Shown here piece after piece: positions 24,136-32,547 of a stretch of 40,080 bases of DNA (within the stretch, counting starts at the first letter, position 1; each line of letters starts with the position of its first letter). The DNA lies in the NCBI RefSeq assembly GCF_040605455.1, contig NZ_JBEXCV010000076.1, positions 1 to 40,080 on the forward strand. Direction: 5' to 3'. Position numbers and translations under genes: made by a program. Under the pieces are notes generated by a model, which saw only the letters and a program-made list of their open reading frames with translations, made no database searches and was not told the origin of the DNA. Origin of the DNA: Embleya sp040605455. Its GTDB lineage: Bacteria; Actinomycetota; Actinomycetes; Streptomycetales; Streptomycetaceae.

Positions 24136-26874
24136 GTGGCAGCGACTCAGACCCCCCAGACCTCCGTTCCCGCCGGCTCCCGGCCGCGACTTCTGCTCCT
24201 CGACGGGCATTCGTTGGCATACCGGGCGTTCTATGCGCTCAAGGAAGCGTCGATGAGTACCGCGACGGGCCAACCGACCCAGGCGGTCTACGGGTTCACG
24301 TCGATGCTGGTGAACGTGCTGCGGGACGAGGCGCCGAGCCATCTTGGTGTGGCATTCGACGTGTCCCGGCAGTCGTTTCGCACCGAGGAGTTCCCGGAGT
24401 ACAAGGCGAACCGGTCCGAGACTCCGGAGGAGTTCAAGGGCCAGGTCGAGCTGATCATCGAGGAACTGCACGCGATGGGCGTGCCCACCATGCGGGTGGC
24501 GGGCTTCGAGGCGGACGACGTGATCGCCACGCTCGCGACCCGGGCCGCGGCCGAGGGCTTCGAGGTGCTGATCCTCACCGGTGACCGGGACGCGTTGCAG
24601 TTGGTCACGCCGGACGTCACGGTGCTGTATCCGATGATGGGTGTGAGCAAGCTGCACCGGTTCACCCCGGCGGCGGTCGAGGAGAAGTACGGGCTGACGC
24701 CGGCGCAGTATCCCGACTTCGCGGCGCTGCGCGGCGACCCGAGCGACAACCTGCCGGGCATCCCGGGAGTGGGCGAGAAGACGGCCGCGAAGTGGATTCG
24801 CGAGTTCGGCTCGTTCGCCGACCTGATGGAGCGCGCGGACGAGGTCAAGGGCAAGGCCGGGCAGAACCTGCGCGATCACCTGGACAACGTGCGGCTGAAC
24901 CGACGGCTGACCGAGCTGGTGCGCGAGGTCGAGCTGGAGGTGACGCCGGCCGATCTGGAGCGCAAGCCGTTCGACCGGGCGGCGATCGAGGTGGTGCTGG
25001 ACACCCTGGAGTTCCGCAACGCCAACTTCCGGGATCGGCTGTGGGCGGTGGACCCGGGTCTGGTGCCCGAGGTGATCGAGGCCGAGCCGGGTTTCGAGCT
25101 GGACACCACGGTGGTCGAGCCGGGCGGGCTGGCCGCGTGGCTGGAGGAGCACGCGGCGGGTGCGGAGCGTACCGGGCTCGCGGTGGACGGTTCGTGGGGG
25201 CGCGGGACGGGCGAGGTCACGGGCGTGGCGTTCGCCGCGGCGGACGGCGCGGCGGCGTTCGTGGACCCGACGGCGATGGACGGGGACGACGACGCGGCGT
25301 TGGCGGCCTGGCTGGCGAACCCGCGGCGGACCAAGGCGGTGCACGACGCGAAGGGTCCGATCCTGGCGTTGGCCGCGCACGGCTGGGCGCTGTGGGGAGT
25401 GACCAGCGACACCGCGCTGGGCGCGTATCTGGTGTTGCCCGGTCAGCGTTCGTTCGCGCTGGAGACGCTGGTCGAGCGGTTCCTGGGTCGTGAGCTGAAG
25501 CTGGACCAGAGTGGTTCCGCGGACGGGCAGCTCGCGCTGGACATGTCCGACCAACAGGACGCCGAGCCGGGTGCGGCGCTGATGCTGGCCGCTCGGGCCG
25601 TGGTGGACCTGGCCGCGGCGCTGGACGTCGAACTGGCCGCCAAGGGTGGTCTGGAGCTGCTCCAGGACATGGAGTTGCCGCTGCTGCCGGTGCTCGCGCA
25701 GATGGAGCAGTTCGGCATCGCGGCCGACCTGCCCTACCTGGAGGCGCTCCGGGAGCAGTTCGCGGCGGCGGTGAAGCAGGCCACCGACGAGGCGCACGCG
25801 GCGGTGGGCCACGAGTTCAACCTGGGTTCGCCCAAGCAGTTGCAGGAGATCCTGTTCAACGAGCTGGGCCTGCCCAAGACCAAGAAGATCAAGACGGGCT
25901 TCACCACCGACGCGGACGCGTTGACCTGGCTGGCCGGCCAGACCGACAACGAACTCCCGGTGATCCTGCTGCGCCACCGCGACCAGACCCGGCTGCGCAC
26001 CACGGTCGAGGGCCTGATCAAGACGGTCGCCGACGACGCGCGCATCCACACCACGTTCAACCAGACCGTGGCGGCCACGGGCCGGTTGTCCTCGCAGGAC
26101 CCGAACCTGCAGAACATCCCGATCCGGACCGAGGAGGGGCGCCTGATCCGGCGTTCGTTCGTGGTCGGCGCGGGTTTCGAGGGGCTGTTGACCGCCGACT
26201 ACAGCCAGATCGAGCTGCGGATCATGGCCCACCTTTCCCAGGACACGGCACTGATCGAGGCGTTCACCTCGGGTGAGGACCTGCACTCGACGATGGCCGC
26301 GCAGGTCTTCTCGGTGGCTCCGGAGGCTGTCGACCACGCGCTGCGCAGCAAGATCAAGGCGATGTCCTACGGACTGGCGTACGGGCTCTCCGCGTTCGGC
26401 CTCTCCCAGCAGCTGGACATCGAACCGGCCGAGGCGCGTGGCCTGATGGAGACCTACTTCGAGCGGTTCGGCGGGGTGCGCGACTACCTGCACAAGGTGG
26501 TCGAGGAGGCCCGGCTGACCGGCTACACGGAGACCGTGTTCGGCCGCCGGCGTTACCTGCCGGACCTGACCAGCGACAACCGGCAGCGCCGCGAGATGGC
26601 CGAGCGGATGGCGCTGAACGCGCCGATCCAGGGTTCGGCGGCGGACATCGTCAAGGTCGCGATGCTCGCGGTGGACCGAACCATGCGGGAGGAGAAGCTG
26701 GCCTCGCGGATACTGCTCCAGGTCCACGACGAACTGGTCCTGGAGGTGGCGCCGGGCGAGCGGGAGCAGTTGGAGGCGCTGGTGCGTCGGGAGATGGCCG
26801 GCGCGTATCCGCTGCGCGCCCCGCTGGACGTCTCGGTCGGTTTCGGGCCGAACTGGGAGGACGCGGGTCACTGA
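24136..26874 (+). CDS. polA: DNA polymerase I
   Basis: This 912-residue enzyme processes Okazaki fragments and fills repair gaps. The N-terminal 5' nuclease domain (about 17-310) has LLLLDGHSLAYRAFYAL, FEADDVIATLA, LTGDRDALQLV and the helix-hairpin-helix GVGEKTAAKWI. The 3'-5' exonuclease-like region (about 320-500) has lost the usual DxE motif, with TGLAVDGSWG in its place, so proofreading is probably absent. The polymerase domain has motif A DYSQIELRIMAHLS, motif B with KIKAMSYGLAYGLSAFGL, and motif C VHDELVLE. The GTG start follows an AGGA-type ribosome binding site and gives a short extension before the first strand. The gene stands alone. Confidence 0.97.
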   Translation: MAATQTPQTSVPAGSRPRLLLLDGHSLAYRAFYALKEASMSTATGQPTQAVYGFTSMLVNVLRDEAPSHLGVAFDVSRQSFRTEEFPEYKANRSETPEEFKGQVELIIEELHAMGVPTMRVAGFEADDVIATLATRAAAEGFEVLILTGDRDALQLVTPDVTVLYPMMGVSKLHRFTPAAVEEKYGLTPAQYPDFAALRGDPSDNLPGIPGVGEKTAAKWIREFGSFADLMERADEVKGKAGQNLRDHLDNVRLNRRLTELVREVELEVTPADLERKPFDRAAIEVVLDTLEFRNANFRDRLWAVDPGLVPEVIEAEPGFELDTTVVEPGGLAAWLEEHAAGAERTGLAVDGSWGRGTGEVTGVAFAAADGAAAFVDPTAMDGDDDAALAAWLANPRRTKAVHDAKGPILALAAHGWALWGVTSDTALGAYLVLPGQRSFALETLVERFLGRELKLDQSGSADGQLALDMSDQQDAEPGAALMLAARAVVDLAAALDVELAAKGGLELLQDMELPLLPVLAQMEQFGIAADLPYLEALREQFAAAVKQATDEAHAAVGHEFNLGSPKQLQEILFNELGLPKTKKIKTGFTTDADALTWLAGQTDNELPVILLRHRDQTRLRTTVEGLIKTVADDARIHTTFNQTVAATGRLSSQDPNLQNIPIRTEEGRLIRRSFVVGAGFEGLLTADYSQIELRIMAHLSQDTALIEAFTSGEDLHSTMAAQVFSVAPEAVDHALRSKIKAMSYGLAYGLSAFGLSQQLDIEPAEARGLMETYFERFGGVRDYLHKVVEEARLTGYTETVFGRRRYLPDLTSDNRQRREMAERMALNAPIQGSAADIVKVAMLAVDRTMREEKLASRILLQVHDELVLEVAPGEREQLEALVRREMAGAYPLRAPLDVSVGFGPNWEDAGH

Positions 26875-26994
26875 TCGTGAACCGGTGCGCCGTGGGGGTG
26901 GAGAGCCGGCCGCAGCCGGCATAGGTTCGCACGGGTCACCGGTGTACGAGTCATCCGGTGCAGAGTCGAACTTGCGCACAGAGGGGGGAGCTTC

Positions 26995-28203
26995 GTGGAA
27001 GAGGCCGAGTCGAGGCCCGATCCGCAGAAGCCGGGCAAGCCGGACGAGGTCGCGGTCGATGCGGCGGTGGAGTCGATATCCGCCGCCGCTCCCGCGCCGA
27101 AGCCCGAGCCCGAGGCGCCGCCGATATCCGGCGCGCCGAACGCACCGGACAAGCGCAGACGGATCCTGAATCCGTGGCTGGGCAGCGCGGCGGCGATCCT
27201 GGTGGTGCTGGCCTGCGGTGCGGCGGTGCAGTCCCCGTTCACCATGGTCACCGCGCACCGAGTGCCCACGTCCGACCTGCCGCGGCTGTCCGATCCGGCG
27301 CCGGCCGACGGCACCTCGGCGAACGGCGGCGGGCCGAGCCACTTCGAGCTGCCGCCGCCGGTGCTGCCGGCCGCGTTGCCGGGCGCGCCGACCACGTCCG
27401 CGCCCGCCACCGCTCCCGGCACACCGACCTCCTCGGCGGGCACGCGGGGCACCACCGCGACCGGCACCGGCGGCATACCGCAGACGGTGCTGCTGGCCTA
27501 TCAGCAGGCCGCCTCCAACCTGGCCCGGATGGACCCGGGCTGCAAGCTGCCGTGGACGCTGCTCGCGGGCATCGGCCGGGTCGAGTCGGAACACGCGTAC
27601 GGCGGCAACGTGACCGTGGACGGCACGGCGGTCACCCCGATCCTGGGCCCGCGCCTGGACGGCGGTCCGTGGGCCCGGATCCCCGACACCGACGGCGGTC
27701 GCTACGACTTCGACACCCAGTTCGACCGTGCGGTGGGTCCGATGCAGTTCATCCCGTCCACGTGGAAGAACTGGGGCATGGACGGCAACCGGGACGGCCA
27801 GATCAACCCGCAGAACATCTTCGACGCGACGTTGACCGCGGGCCGGTACCTGTGTGCGGGCAACCGGGATCTGTCCACCGGCGCGGGGCTGAACGCGGCG
27901 ATTTTGTCCTACAACAATTCCAGCGAGTACGTACGCAACGTGATGTCCTGGATGACGTACTACGCGACCGGCGCGCGGTCCGTCCCGGACGCGCGGCAGC
28001 CGACGGCCAAGCAGACCCCGACGCCCCGGCAGACCACCACCAAGCCGACGTCGAGCAAGTCGGCGAGCCCGGCCGGCAGCCCCACCACGAGCCGTACCGC
28101 GAGCGCGTCCGGCTCGGTGTCGCCGTCCGCGTCGAACCGGGCCTCGGACACGGGGGAGTCGACCGAGGCGTCGACCACGACGGAAACGGCTTCCGCACGG
28201 TGA
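26995..28203 (+). CDS. membrane-anchored lytic transglycosylase (MltB/SLT2-like)
   Basis: This 402-residue peptidoglycan-cleaving enzyme has an acidic, Pro-rich cytoplasmic N-terminus (1-55), one membrane segment (about 60-80), a Thr/Pro/Ala linker (about 100-160), and a transglycosylase domain (about 163-325). Glu197 in GRVESEHAYGG is the likely catalytic acid; AVGPMQFIPSTWKNWG and AAILSYNNSSEYV complete the MltB-type signature. The C-terminal 75 residues are Ser/Thr/Pro-rich and could span or attach to the wall. The GTG start is preceded by GGGGGGAGC. The 120-bp gap from polA includes a GC palindrome near 26896-26915. I looked for a ydaO (c-di-AMP) riboswitch, common before such genes, and did not see one. 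Confidence 0.88.
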   Translation: MEEAESRPDPQKPGKPDEVAVDAAVESISAAAPAPKPEPEAPPISGAPNAPDKRRRILNPWLGSAAAILVVLACGAAVQSPFTMVTAHRVPTSDLPRLSDPAPADGTSANGGGPSHFELPPPVLPAALPGAPTTSAPATAPGTPTSSAGTRGTTATGTGGIPQTVLLAYQQAASNLARMDPGCKLPWTLLAGIGRVESEHAYGGNVTVDGTAVTPILGPRLDGGPWARIPDTDGGRYDFDTQFDRAVGPMQFIPSTWKNWGMDGNRDGQINPQNIFDATLTAGRYLCAGNRDLSTGAGLNAAILSYNNSSEYVRNVMSWMTYYATGARSVPDARQPTAKQTPTPRQTTTKPTSSKSASPAGSPTTSRTASASGSVSPSASNRASDTGESTEASTTTETASAR

Positions 28204-28356
28204 CCCCGAGCCGGTAGCCGGGATCCGCAGCCAGGACCCGGCAATCGCAATCCGCCGCGCAAAGAACGGGAACCTGTTCTCGTTTCTTGCTACCGTGCCC
28301 CATCGTCGGCCGTCGGGACGACGGCCGAGGCAGCAGCAGGAAGGTGGGACCGCCAC

Positions 28357-28494
28357 ATGCGTTCCTTCGCAGCCGTCGTGGTCGGGGTGCTCCTGGCCGT
28401 GGGAGCCGCGTTCGTGCTGAACGCGTGTGCGATCGGCGATCCCGCGCCGGTGCACAAGCCGCTCCAGGTCACCAGCCCGCCCGCGCGGCCCTAG
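28357..28494 (+). CDS. tiny putative lipoprotein or single-pass membrane protein
   Basis: This 45-residue protein has a hydrophobic stretch (residues 4-21, AAVVVGVLLAVGAAFVLN) ending in LNAC (Cys24), which could be a lipobox, then a 21-residue Pro-rich tail. The ATG is preceded by AGGAAGGTGGGA at good spacing. Small proteins of this shape occur in actinobacteria (DUF2613 is one such family), but I cannot assign it. If Cys24 is lipidated, the mature product is only 22 residues. It lies 60 bp before the DUF3068 gene and is probably cotranscribed with it. Confidence 0.6.
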   Translation: MRSFAAVVVGVLLAVGAAFVLNACAIGDPAPVHKPLQVTSPPARP

Positions 28495-28554
28495 CGGTGT
28501 CCCGAGCGGCGGCGCGAATCCGTACCCGGTTTTATCGTCAAGGGGTCCACCTCG

Positions 28555-29577
28555 ATGCGTCGTAAGTCCGGTCTGATCCTGCTGGCCGCCGCAGTGTTCT
28601 GTGTGGCCATGGCGCCGCTGCTGCGCGAGTTCGTCTTTCCGAAGCTGGTCGCCAAGGCGCTGGCCGGCGAGGACGCCTACCGGGTCGTGGTGCTGGACGC
28701 GAACAACGCCACCCTCCTGGGCGCGCCCGAGGGACCGGGCAGGGCAAAGGTCACCGTGATCCAGACGATCCGACCGGATGCCAAGGCGGCCAAGGACGGC
28801 ACCGTGGTCTGGGACCTGAACCTGGCCGTCCTGGACAGCACCGGCAAGGTGGTCACCCAACTCCCCGAGCGCTACGCGTTCGAGGCGGCCGGCCAGATCC
28901 CCCGGAACTGCTGCGGCGAGTCGGTCGACGGCGCCCCCGCCGCGCATACCGGCCTCGCCTACAAGTGGCCGTTCTTCACCGGCAAGCGCGACTACAACTA
29001 CTACGACTCGCAGGCGCACAGCGCGAACGTGATCTCGTACAAGGGCACCGAGAAGCGCAGTGGGCTGGAGACCTACCGCTTCGAGCAGGAGGTGCCGTGG
29101 ATGAAGATCCCGATGCCCAAGCAGCTCCCGGGCGGCCTGGACCCGGTCGCGATCGAGAAGGAGGGCATGCAGCTCTGGTACACCGCGACCCGCAAGATGT
29201 GGGTCGAGCCGGTCACCGGCATCCCGGTGTACATGGAGGAGACCCGCAAGGAGGAACTACGCACCTCCCCACCGGCCGACGACCCCAACGCCAAGCCGGT
29301 GGTCACCAAAGTCTTCGAGGGCACCTTCACCCCCCGCCCGGCCTGGTCGCAGAAGCTGATCGCCGACGCCAAGGACCGCAGCGAAAAACTCCGCACGATC
29401 CACGACACCATCCCGCTCGCCCTGCTGGTGGTCGGCGTCGTCCTCTTCCTGACAGCGATAGCCCTCCAATTCCTCGCCGACCACAAATCCCGCCCCCGCC
29501 CCACCCCCGCAGGCGCAGCCGCCTCCGAGGCCACCCCACAGCGCGTCAGCGCTTGCGACCCGGCCCCAACCAAGTAA
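28555..29577 (+). CDS. DUF3068 / PorA-family membrane protein
   Basis: This 340-residue protein has an N-terminal membrane segment (about 6-24), a large extracytoplasmic domain (about 30-275) and a second membrane segment (about 283-308), ending in a basic, Pro/Ala-rich tail. Features of the DUF3068 family (annotated as porin PorA family in databases) include KWPFFTGKRDYNYYDSQAH in mid-domain, the paired cysteines in RNCCGES, and VEPVTGIPVYMEE. The function is unknown; members are common in actinobacteria without an outer membrane, so porin is a doubtful label. The ATG follows a weak AAGGGG ribosome binding site. The third codon position is less biased in the last 30 codons, which run into a repeat-like region. 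Confidence 0.8.
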   Translation: MRRKSGLILLAAAVFCVAMAPLLREFVFPKLVAKALAGEDAYRVVVLDANNATLLGAPEGPGRAKVTVIQTIRPDAKAAKDGTVVWDLNLAVLDSTGKVVTQLPERYAFEAAGQIPRNCCGESVDGAPAAHTGLAYKWPFFTGKRDYNYYDSQAHSANVISYKGTEKRSGLETYRFEQEVPWMKIPMPKQLPGGLDPVAIEKEGMQLWYTATRKMWVEPVTGIPVYMEETRKEELRTSPPADDPNAKPVVTKVFEGTFTPRPAWSQKLIADAKDRSEKLRTIHDTIPLALLVVGVVLFLTAIALQFLADHKSRPRPTPAGAAASEATPQRVSACDPAPTK

Positions 29578-29602
29578 TCGACGCAGGCGAAGCCGCAAGC
29601 TT

Positions 29603-29668
29603 TGACTTCGTGCCCCGGAGCGAAGCGCGGGGATACGAAGTCACGAGCGAGGGGCCGCTTCTTTGCGG
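29603..29668. repeat. palindromic intergenic element
   Basis: A hairpin at 29603-29643 pairs TGACTTCGT with ACGAAGTCA (9 bp), then CCCCG with CGGGG after a small internal loop. A second short hairpin (CCGC-TTCTTT-GCGG) lies at 29655-29668, and several GAAGC or GCGAAGC copies surround both. The element lies between the convergent DUF3068 and methyltransferase genes and may act as a bidirectional terminator, a dispersed repeat, or both. The base composition is less GC-biased than its neighbours. Confidence 0.6.
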
Positions 29669-29736
29669 AGGAGCGAAGCGGGGGAGCAAGAAATTGGTGC
29701 CTCGCGAGCCGGCGACAAAGTCGTCCGACAAGCAGC

Positions 29737-30603
29737 TCACCCCTTGTCGCACACAAAGATCGCCGTCCCCGGCAACAACCGGCCGCGCAGCGGGCTCCAG
29801 CCGCCCCAGACCGAGTCCAGGCCCTCCGGCCACTCCGGCTCCACGAGGTCGGTGAGCCGGAATCCCGCACCGACCACCTCGCGCACCCGGTCCCCGAGCG
29901 TGCGGTGCTGCTCGACGTAGGTCGCCCGCCCGGTGTGGTCCTGCTCCACATACGGCGTCGTGTCGAAATACGAGGTCACCGCGGTCAGCCCCTCGGGCCC
30001 GGGCTCGTCGGGGAAGGCCCAGCGCACCGGGTGGGTGATCGAGAAGACCCAGCGCCCGCCCGGCCGCAACACCCGGAACACCTCGCGCATTATGCCCGCG
30101 CCGTCCGGGCTGAACGGCAGCGCGCCGTACGCGGAGAACGCGAGGTCGAAACTCGCGTCGGCGAACGGCAGCCGCGCCGCGTCGGCCTGCACCACCGGCA
30201 CCCGGGTGCCGTGCTCGACGTCCAGTCGGCGCGAGTGCTGGAGCTGACGCAGCGACAGGTCCAGCGCGATCGGGAAGGCGCCGCGCGCGAGCAGCCGGCG
30301 CGAACACTGCGCCGCACCCGCGCCGACCTCCAGGACGGTGCGCCCCTCGACCGGGCCGAGCAGCCCGACGCGGTCCTCGTCCAGCCCCTCCGGGCACCAT
30401 GTGAAGCGCGCGTCGCCGAGGAACTCGCCGTGCTCGACCTGGTACTCGTCGGCGTTGGCGTCCCACCACTGCCGGCCGGCCCGCACGCTCTCGACCAGGC
30501 CCACCTTGCGCCGCACCGCGTCGTCGCCGTCGTCGAGCTCGTCCGGGTCGACGTACCGCGCCGCGAGGGACGTGTGCGGGTCGTGGGAAATGGGGCGGTT
30601 CAC
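29737..30603 (-). CDS. class I SAM-dependent methyltransferase
   Basis: This 288-residue protein has a Rossmann methyltransferase fold: motif I VLEVGAGAAQCSRRL (residues 90-104), the acidic end of strand 2 in PIALDLS, motif II region VQADAARLPFADASFD, and motif III region VLRPGGRWVF. WWDANADEYQVEHGEFLG near residue 46 is a common N-terminal signature of this subfamily. The substrate is unknown. The GTG at 30603 was chosen because GGAG lies eight bases upstream and because longer versions would run into the rpsA promoter region without homology-like content. It is divergent from rpsA. The end lies close to the palindromic element, which likely terminates it. Confidence 0.85.
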   Translation of the reverse strand: MNRPISHDPHTSLAARYVDPDELDDGDDAVRRKVGLVESVRAGRQWWDANADEYQVEHGEFLGDARFTWCPEGLDEDRVGLLGPVEGRTVLEVGAGAAQCSRRLLARGAFPIALDLSLRQLQHSRRLDVEHGTRVPVVQADAARLPFADASFDLAFSAYGALPFSPDGAGIMREVFRVLRPGGRWVFSITHPVRWAFPDEPGPEGLTAVTSYFDTTPYVEQDHTGRATYVEQHRTLGDRVREVVGAGFRLTDLVEPEWPEGLDSVWGGWSPLRGRLLPGTAIFVCDKG

Positions 30604-30690
30604 AGGGCTCCAGACACTGCGGGCGGGCACGGACGCGCGTAGGGTACTCCCTTCGGGGCGTCCCGGTTGACCCCATGCATCCCGTGCGCG

Positions 30691-30719
30691 TTGACCGCAC
30701 CCGGTCGGCCCCGTATGCT
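30691..30719 (+). promoter_or_regulatory. rpsA promoter and leader
   Basis: TTGACC (30691-30696) and TATGCT (30714-30719) are spaced by 17 bp, a near-consensus vegetative promoter. It implies an untranslated leader of about 158 nt before rpsA. The only Shine-Dalgarno candidate in the leader is GGAG at 30869-30872, 11 bases from the start codon, so translation initiation may depend on leader structure. Confidence 0.8.
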
Positions 30720-30883
30720 GCAAGTTGCGCCGCGGGCCTGCGTGAACTCAGACGGAGCAGGTCGCGCTCACCTTTGTCGATCCCACGCCATCCTCTTGCA
30801 TGGTCGCGGGCGTCGGGGGCGAAACCGGGTCCACAAGCGTGTTTGAAAACCGACTTCTGTCCGTACCCGGAGCCCTTACCCAC

Positions 30884-32371
30884 ATGACGAGCAGCACCGA
30901 GGCCACGCCCAGCACCACCCCGCAGGTGGCGGTCAACGACATCGGCTCCGAGGAAGACTTCCTCGCAGCGATCGATGAGACGATCAAGTACTTCAACGAC
31001 GGCGACATCGTGGATGGCGTGATCGTCAAGGTCGACCGGGACGAGGTCCTGCTCGACATCGGTTACAAGACCGAAGGCGTCATCCCGTCCCGCGAGCTTT
31101 CCATCAAGCACGACGTGGACCCCCACGAGGTCGTCACCGTCGGTGACCACATCGAGGCCTTGGTTCTCCAGAAGGAGGACAAGGAAGGCCGTCTGATCCT
31201 CTCGAAGAAGCGGGCTCAGTACGAGCGCGCTTGGGGCACGATCGAGAAGATCAAGGAAGAAGACGGCATCGTCACCGGTACCGTCATCGAGGTCGTCAAG
31301 GGTGGTCTCATCCTGGACATCGGCCTCCGCGGCTTCCTCCCGGCCTCGCTGGTCGAGATGCGTCGTGTGCGTGACCTCCAGCCGTACGTGGGCAAGGAGC
31401 TCGAAGCCAAGATCATCGAGCTGGACAAGAACCGCAACAACGTGGTCCTGTCCCGCCGTGCCTGGCTCGAGCAGACCCAGTCCGAGGTGCGTCAGACCTT
31501 CCTCACGACCCTGCAGAAGGGTCAGGTCCGCACGGGCGTCGTGTCCTCGATCGTCAACTTCGGTGCGTTCGTGGACCTCGGCGGCGTCGACGGTCTCGTG
31601 CACGTCTCCGAGCTGTCCTGGAAGCACATCGACCACCCGTCCGAGGTTGTCGAGGTCGGCCAGGAAGTCACCGTCGAGGTCCTCGACGTGGACATGGACC
31701 GCGAGCGCGTCTCCCTGTCGCTGAAGGCGACCCAGGAAGACCCGTGGCAGCAGTTCGCCCGGACGCACCAGATCGGTCAGGTCGTCCCCGGCAAGGTCAC
31801 CAAGCTCGTTCCGTTCGGTGCGTTCGTCCGCGTGGACGAGGGCATCGAGGGCCTGGTGCACATCTCCGAGCTGGCCGAGCGCCACGTGGAGATCCCGGAG
31901 CAGGTCGTCCAGGTCGGCGACGAGATCTTCGTCAAGGTCATCGACATCGACCTCGAGCGTCGCCGCATCAGCCTCTCGCTGAAGCAGGCCAACGAGGCGT
32001 TCGGCGCGGACCCGGCCACGGCCGAGTTCGACCCGACCCTCTACGGCATGGCCGCGACCTACGACGACGCGGGCAACTACATCTACCCGGACGGCTTCGA
32101 CCCGGAGACCAACGACTGGCTCGAGGGCTTCGACAAGCAGCGCGAGGAGTGGGAGAAGCAGTACGCCGACGCCCAGGCGCGCTTCGAGTCGCACCAGCAG
32201 CAGGTCGTCAAGGCTCGCGAGGCCGAGGCGGAGGCCGTGGCCGGCGAAGCCGCGGGCGCGTACTCCTCGGGCGGTGACGACGAGGTCGAGGCCGACACCA
32301 CCGGTGGCGCCTTGGCCTCCGACGAGGCGCTCGCCGCGCTTCGCGAGAAGCTGGCCGGCGGCCAGAGCTGA
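30884..32371 (+). CDS. rpsA: 30S ribosomal protein S1
   Basis: This 495-residue protein binds mRNA on the 30S subunit. It has four S1 (OB-fold) domains at about 39-107, 124-190, 211-279 and 296-365, each with the VEG/DLG-type turn and basic strand ends (for example VVSSIVNFGAFVDLGGVDG and KVTKLVPFGAFVRVDEGIEG). The C-terminal 130 residues are acidic, as in other actinobacteria, and end in ALAALREKLAGGQS. The ATG at 30884 begins the conserved MTSSTE N-terminus. Codons are markedly biased, consistent with high expression. The gene has its own strong promoter and terminator. Confidence 0.98.
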   Translation: MTSSTEATPSTTPQVAVNDIGSEEDFLAAIDETIKYFNDGDIVDGVIVKVDRDEVLLDIGYKTEGVIPSRELSIKHDVDPHEVVTVGDHIEALVLQKEDKEGRLILSKKRAQYERAWGTIEKIKEEDGIVTGTVIEVVKGGLILDIGLRGFLPASLVEMRRVRDLQPYVGKELEAKIIELDKNRNNVVLSRRAWLEQTQSEVRQTFLTTLQKGQVRTGVVSSIVNFGAFVDLGGVDGLVHVSELSWKHIDHPSEVVEVGQEVTVEVLDVDMDRERVSLSLKATQEDPWQQFARTHQIGQVVPGKVTKLVPFGAFVRVDEGIEGLVHISELAERHVEIPEQVVQVGDEIFVKVIDIDLERRRISLSLKQANEAFGADPATAEFDPTLYGMAATYDDAGNYIYPDGFDPETNDWLEGFDKQREEWEKQYADAQARFESHQQQVVKAREAEAEAVAGEAAGAYSSGGDDEVEADTTGGALASDEALAALREKLAGGQS

Positions 32372-32434
32372 CCTCGGTCGGTTGACGCCGCACGCGGTGT
32401 CGAGCTGATCCGCCGGTAGCGATGGCGGCGGATG

Positions 32435-32472
32435 GAAAGGCCCCACTTCCCTTCGGGGAGGTGGGGCCTTTC
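32435..32472 (+). terminator. rpsA terminator
   Basis: A 17-bp stem with one G-T pair (32435-32451 with 32456-32472) is closed by a TTCG tetraloop and followed by GGCTTTTCC. It is a canonical strong terminator. Confidence 0.92.
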
Positions 32473-32547
32473 GGCTTTTCCGGTGCGAGCGCGCGAACGG
32501 GACTAGGGTCGGGGGCGGCCACACGGCAGCCGGGGGAGGGTGCGGGG

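Noticed and set aside
26890..26920. Resemblance between GAGAGCCGGCCGCAGCCGG near 26899 and a similar GC palindrome near 39956
   Set aside because: The match is short and imperfect, and NotI-like GC palindromes are expected by chance at this GC content.
26875..26994. ydaO-type c-di-AMP riboswitch before the lytic transglycosylase
   Set aside because: The conserved loops of that riboswitch are not recognisable in the 120-bp gap; only a short GC palindrome is present.
28263..28280. AGAAC-N8-GTTCT inverted repeat before the 45-residue protein gene
   Set aside because: The arms are only 5 bp and I know no regulator with this site; recorded as a possible operator but not listed as a feature.
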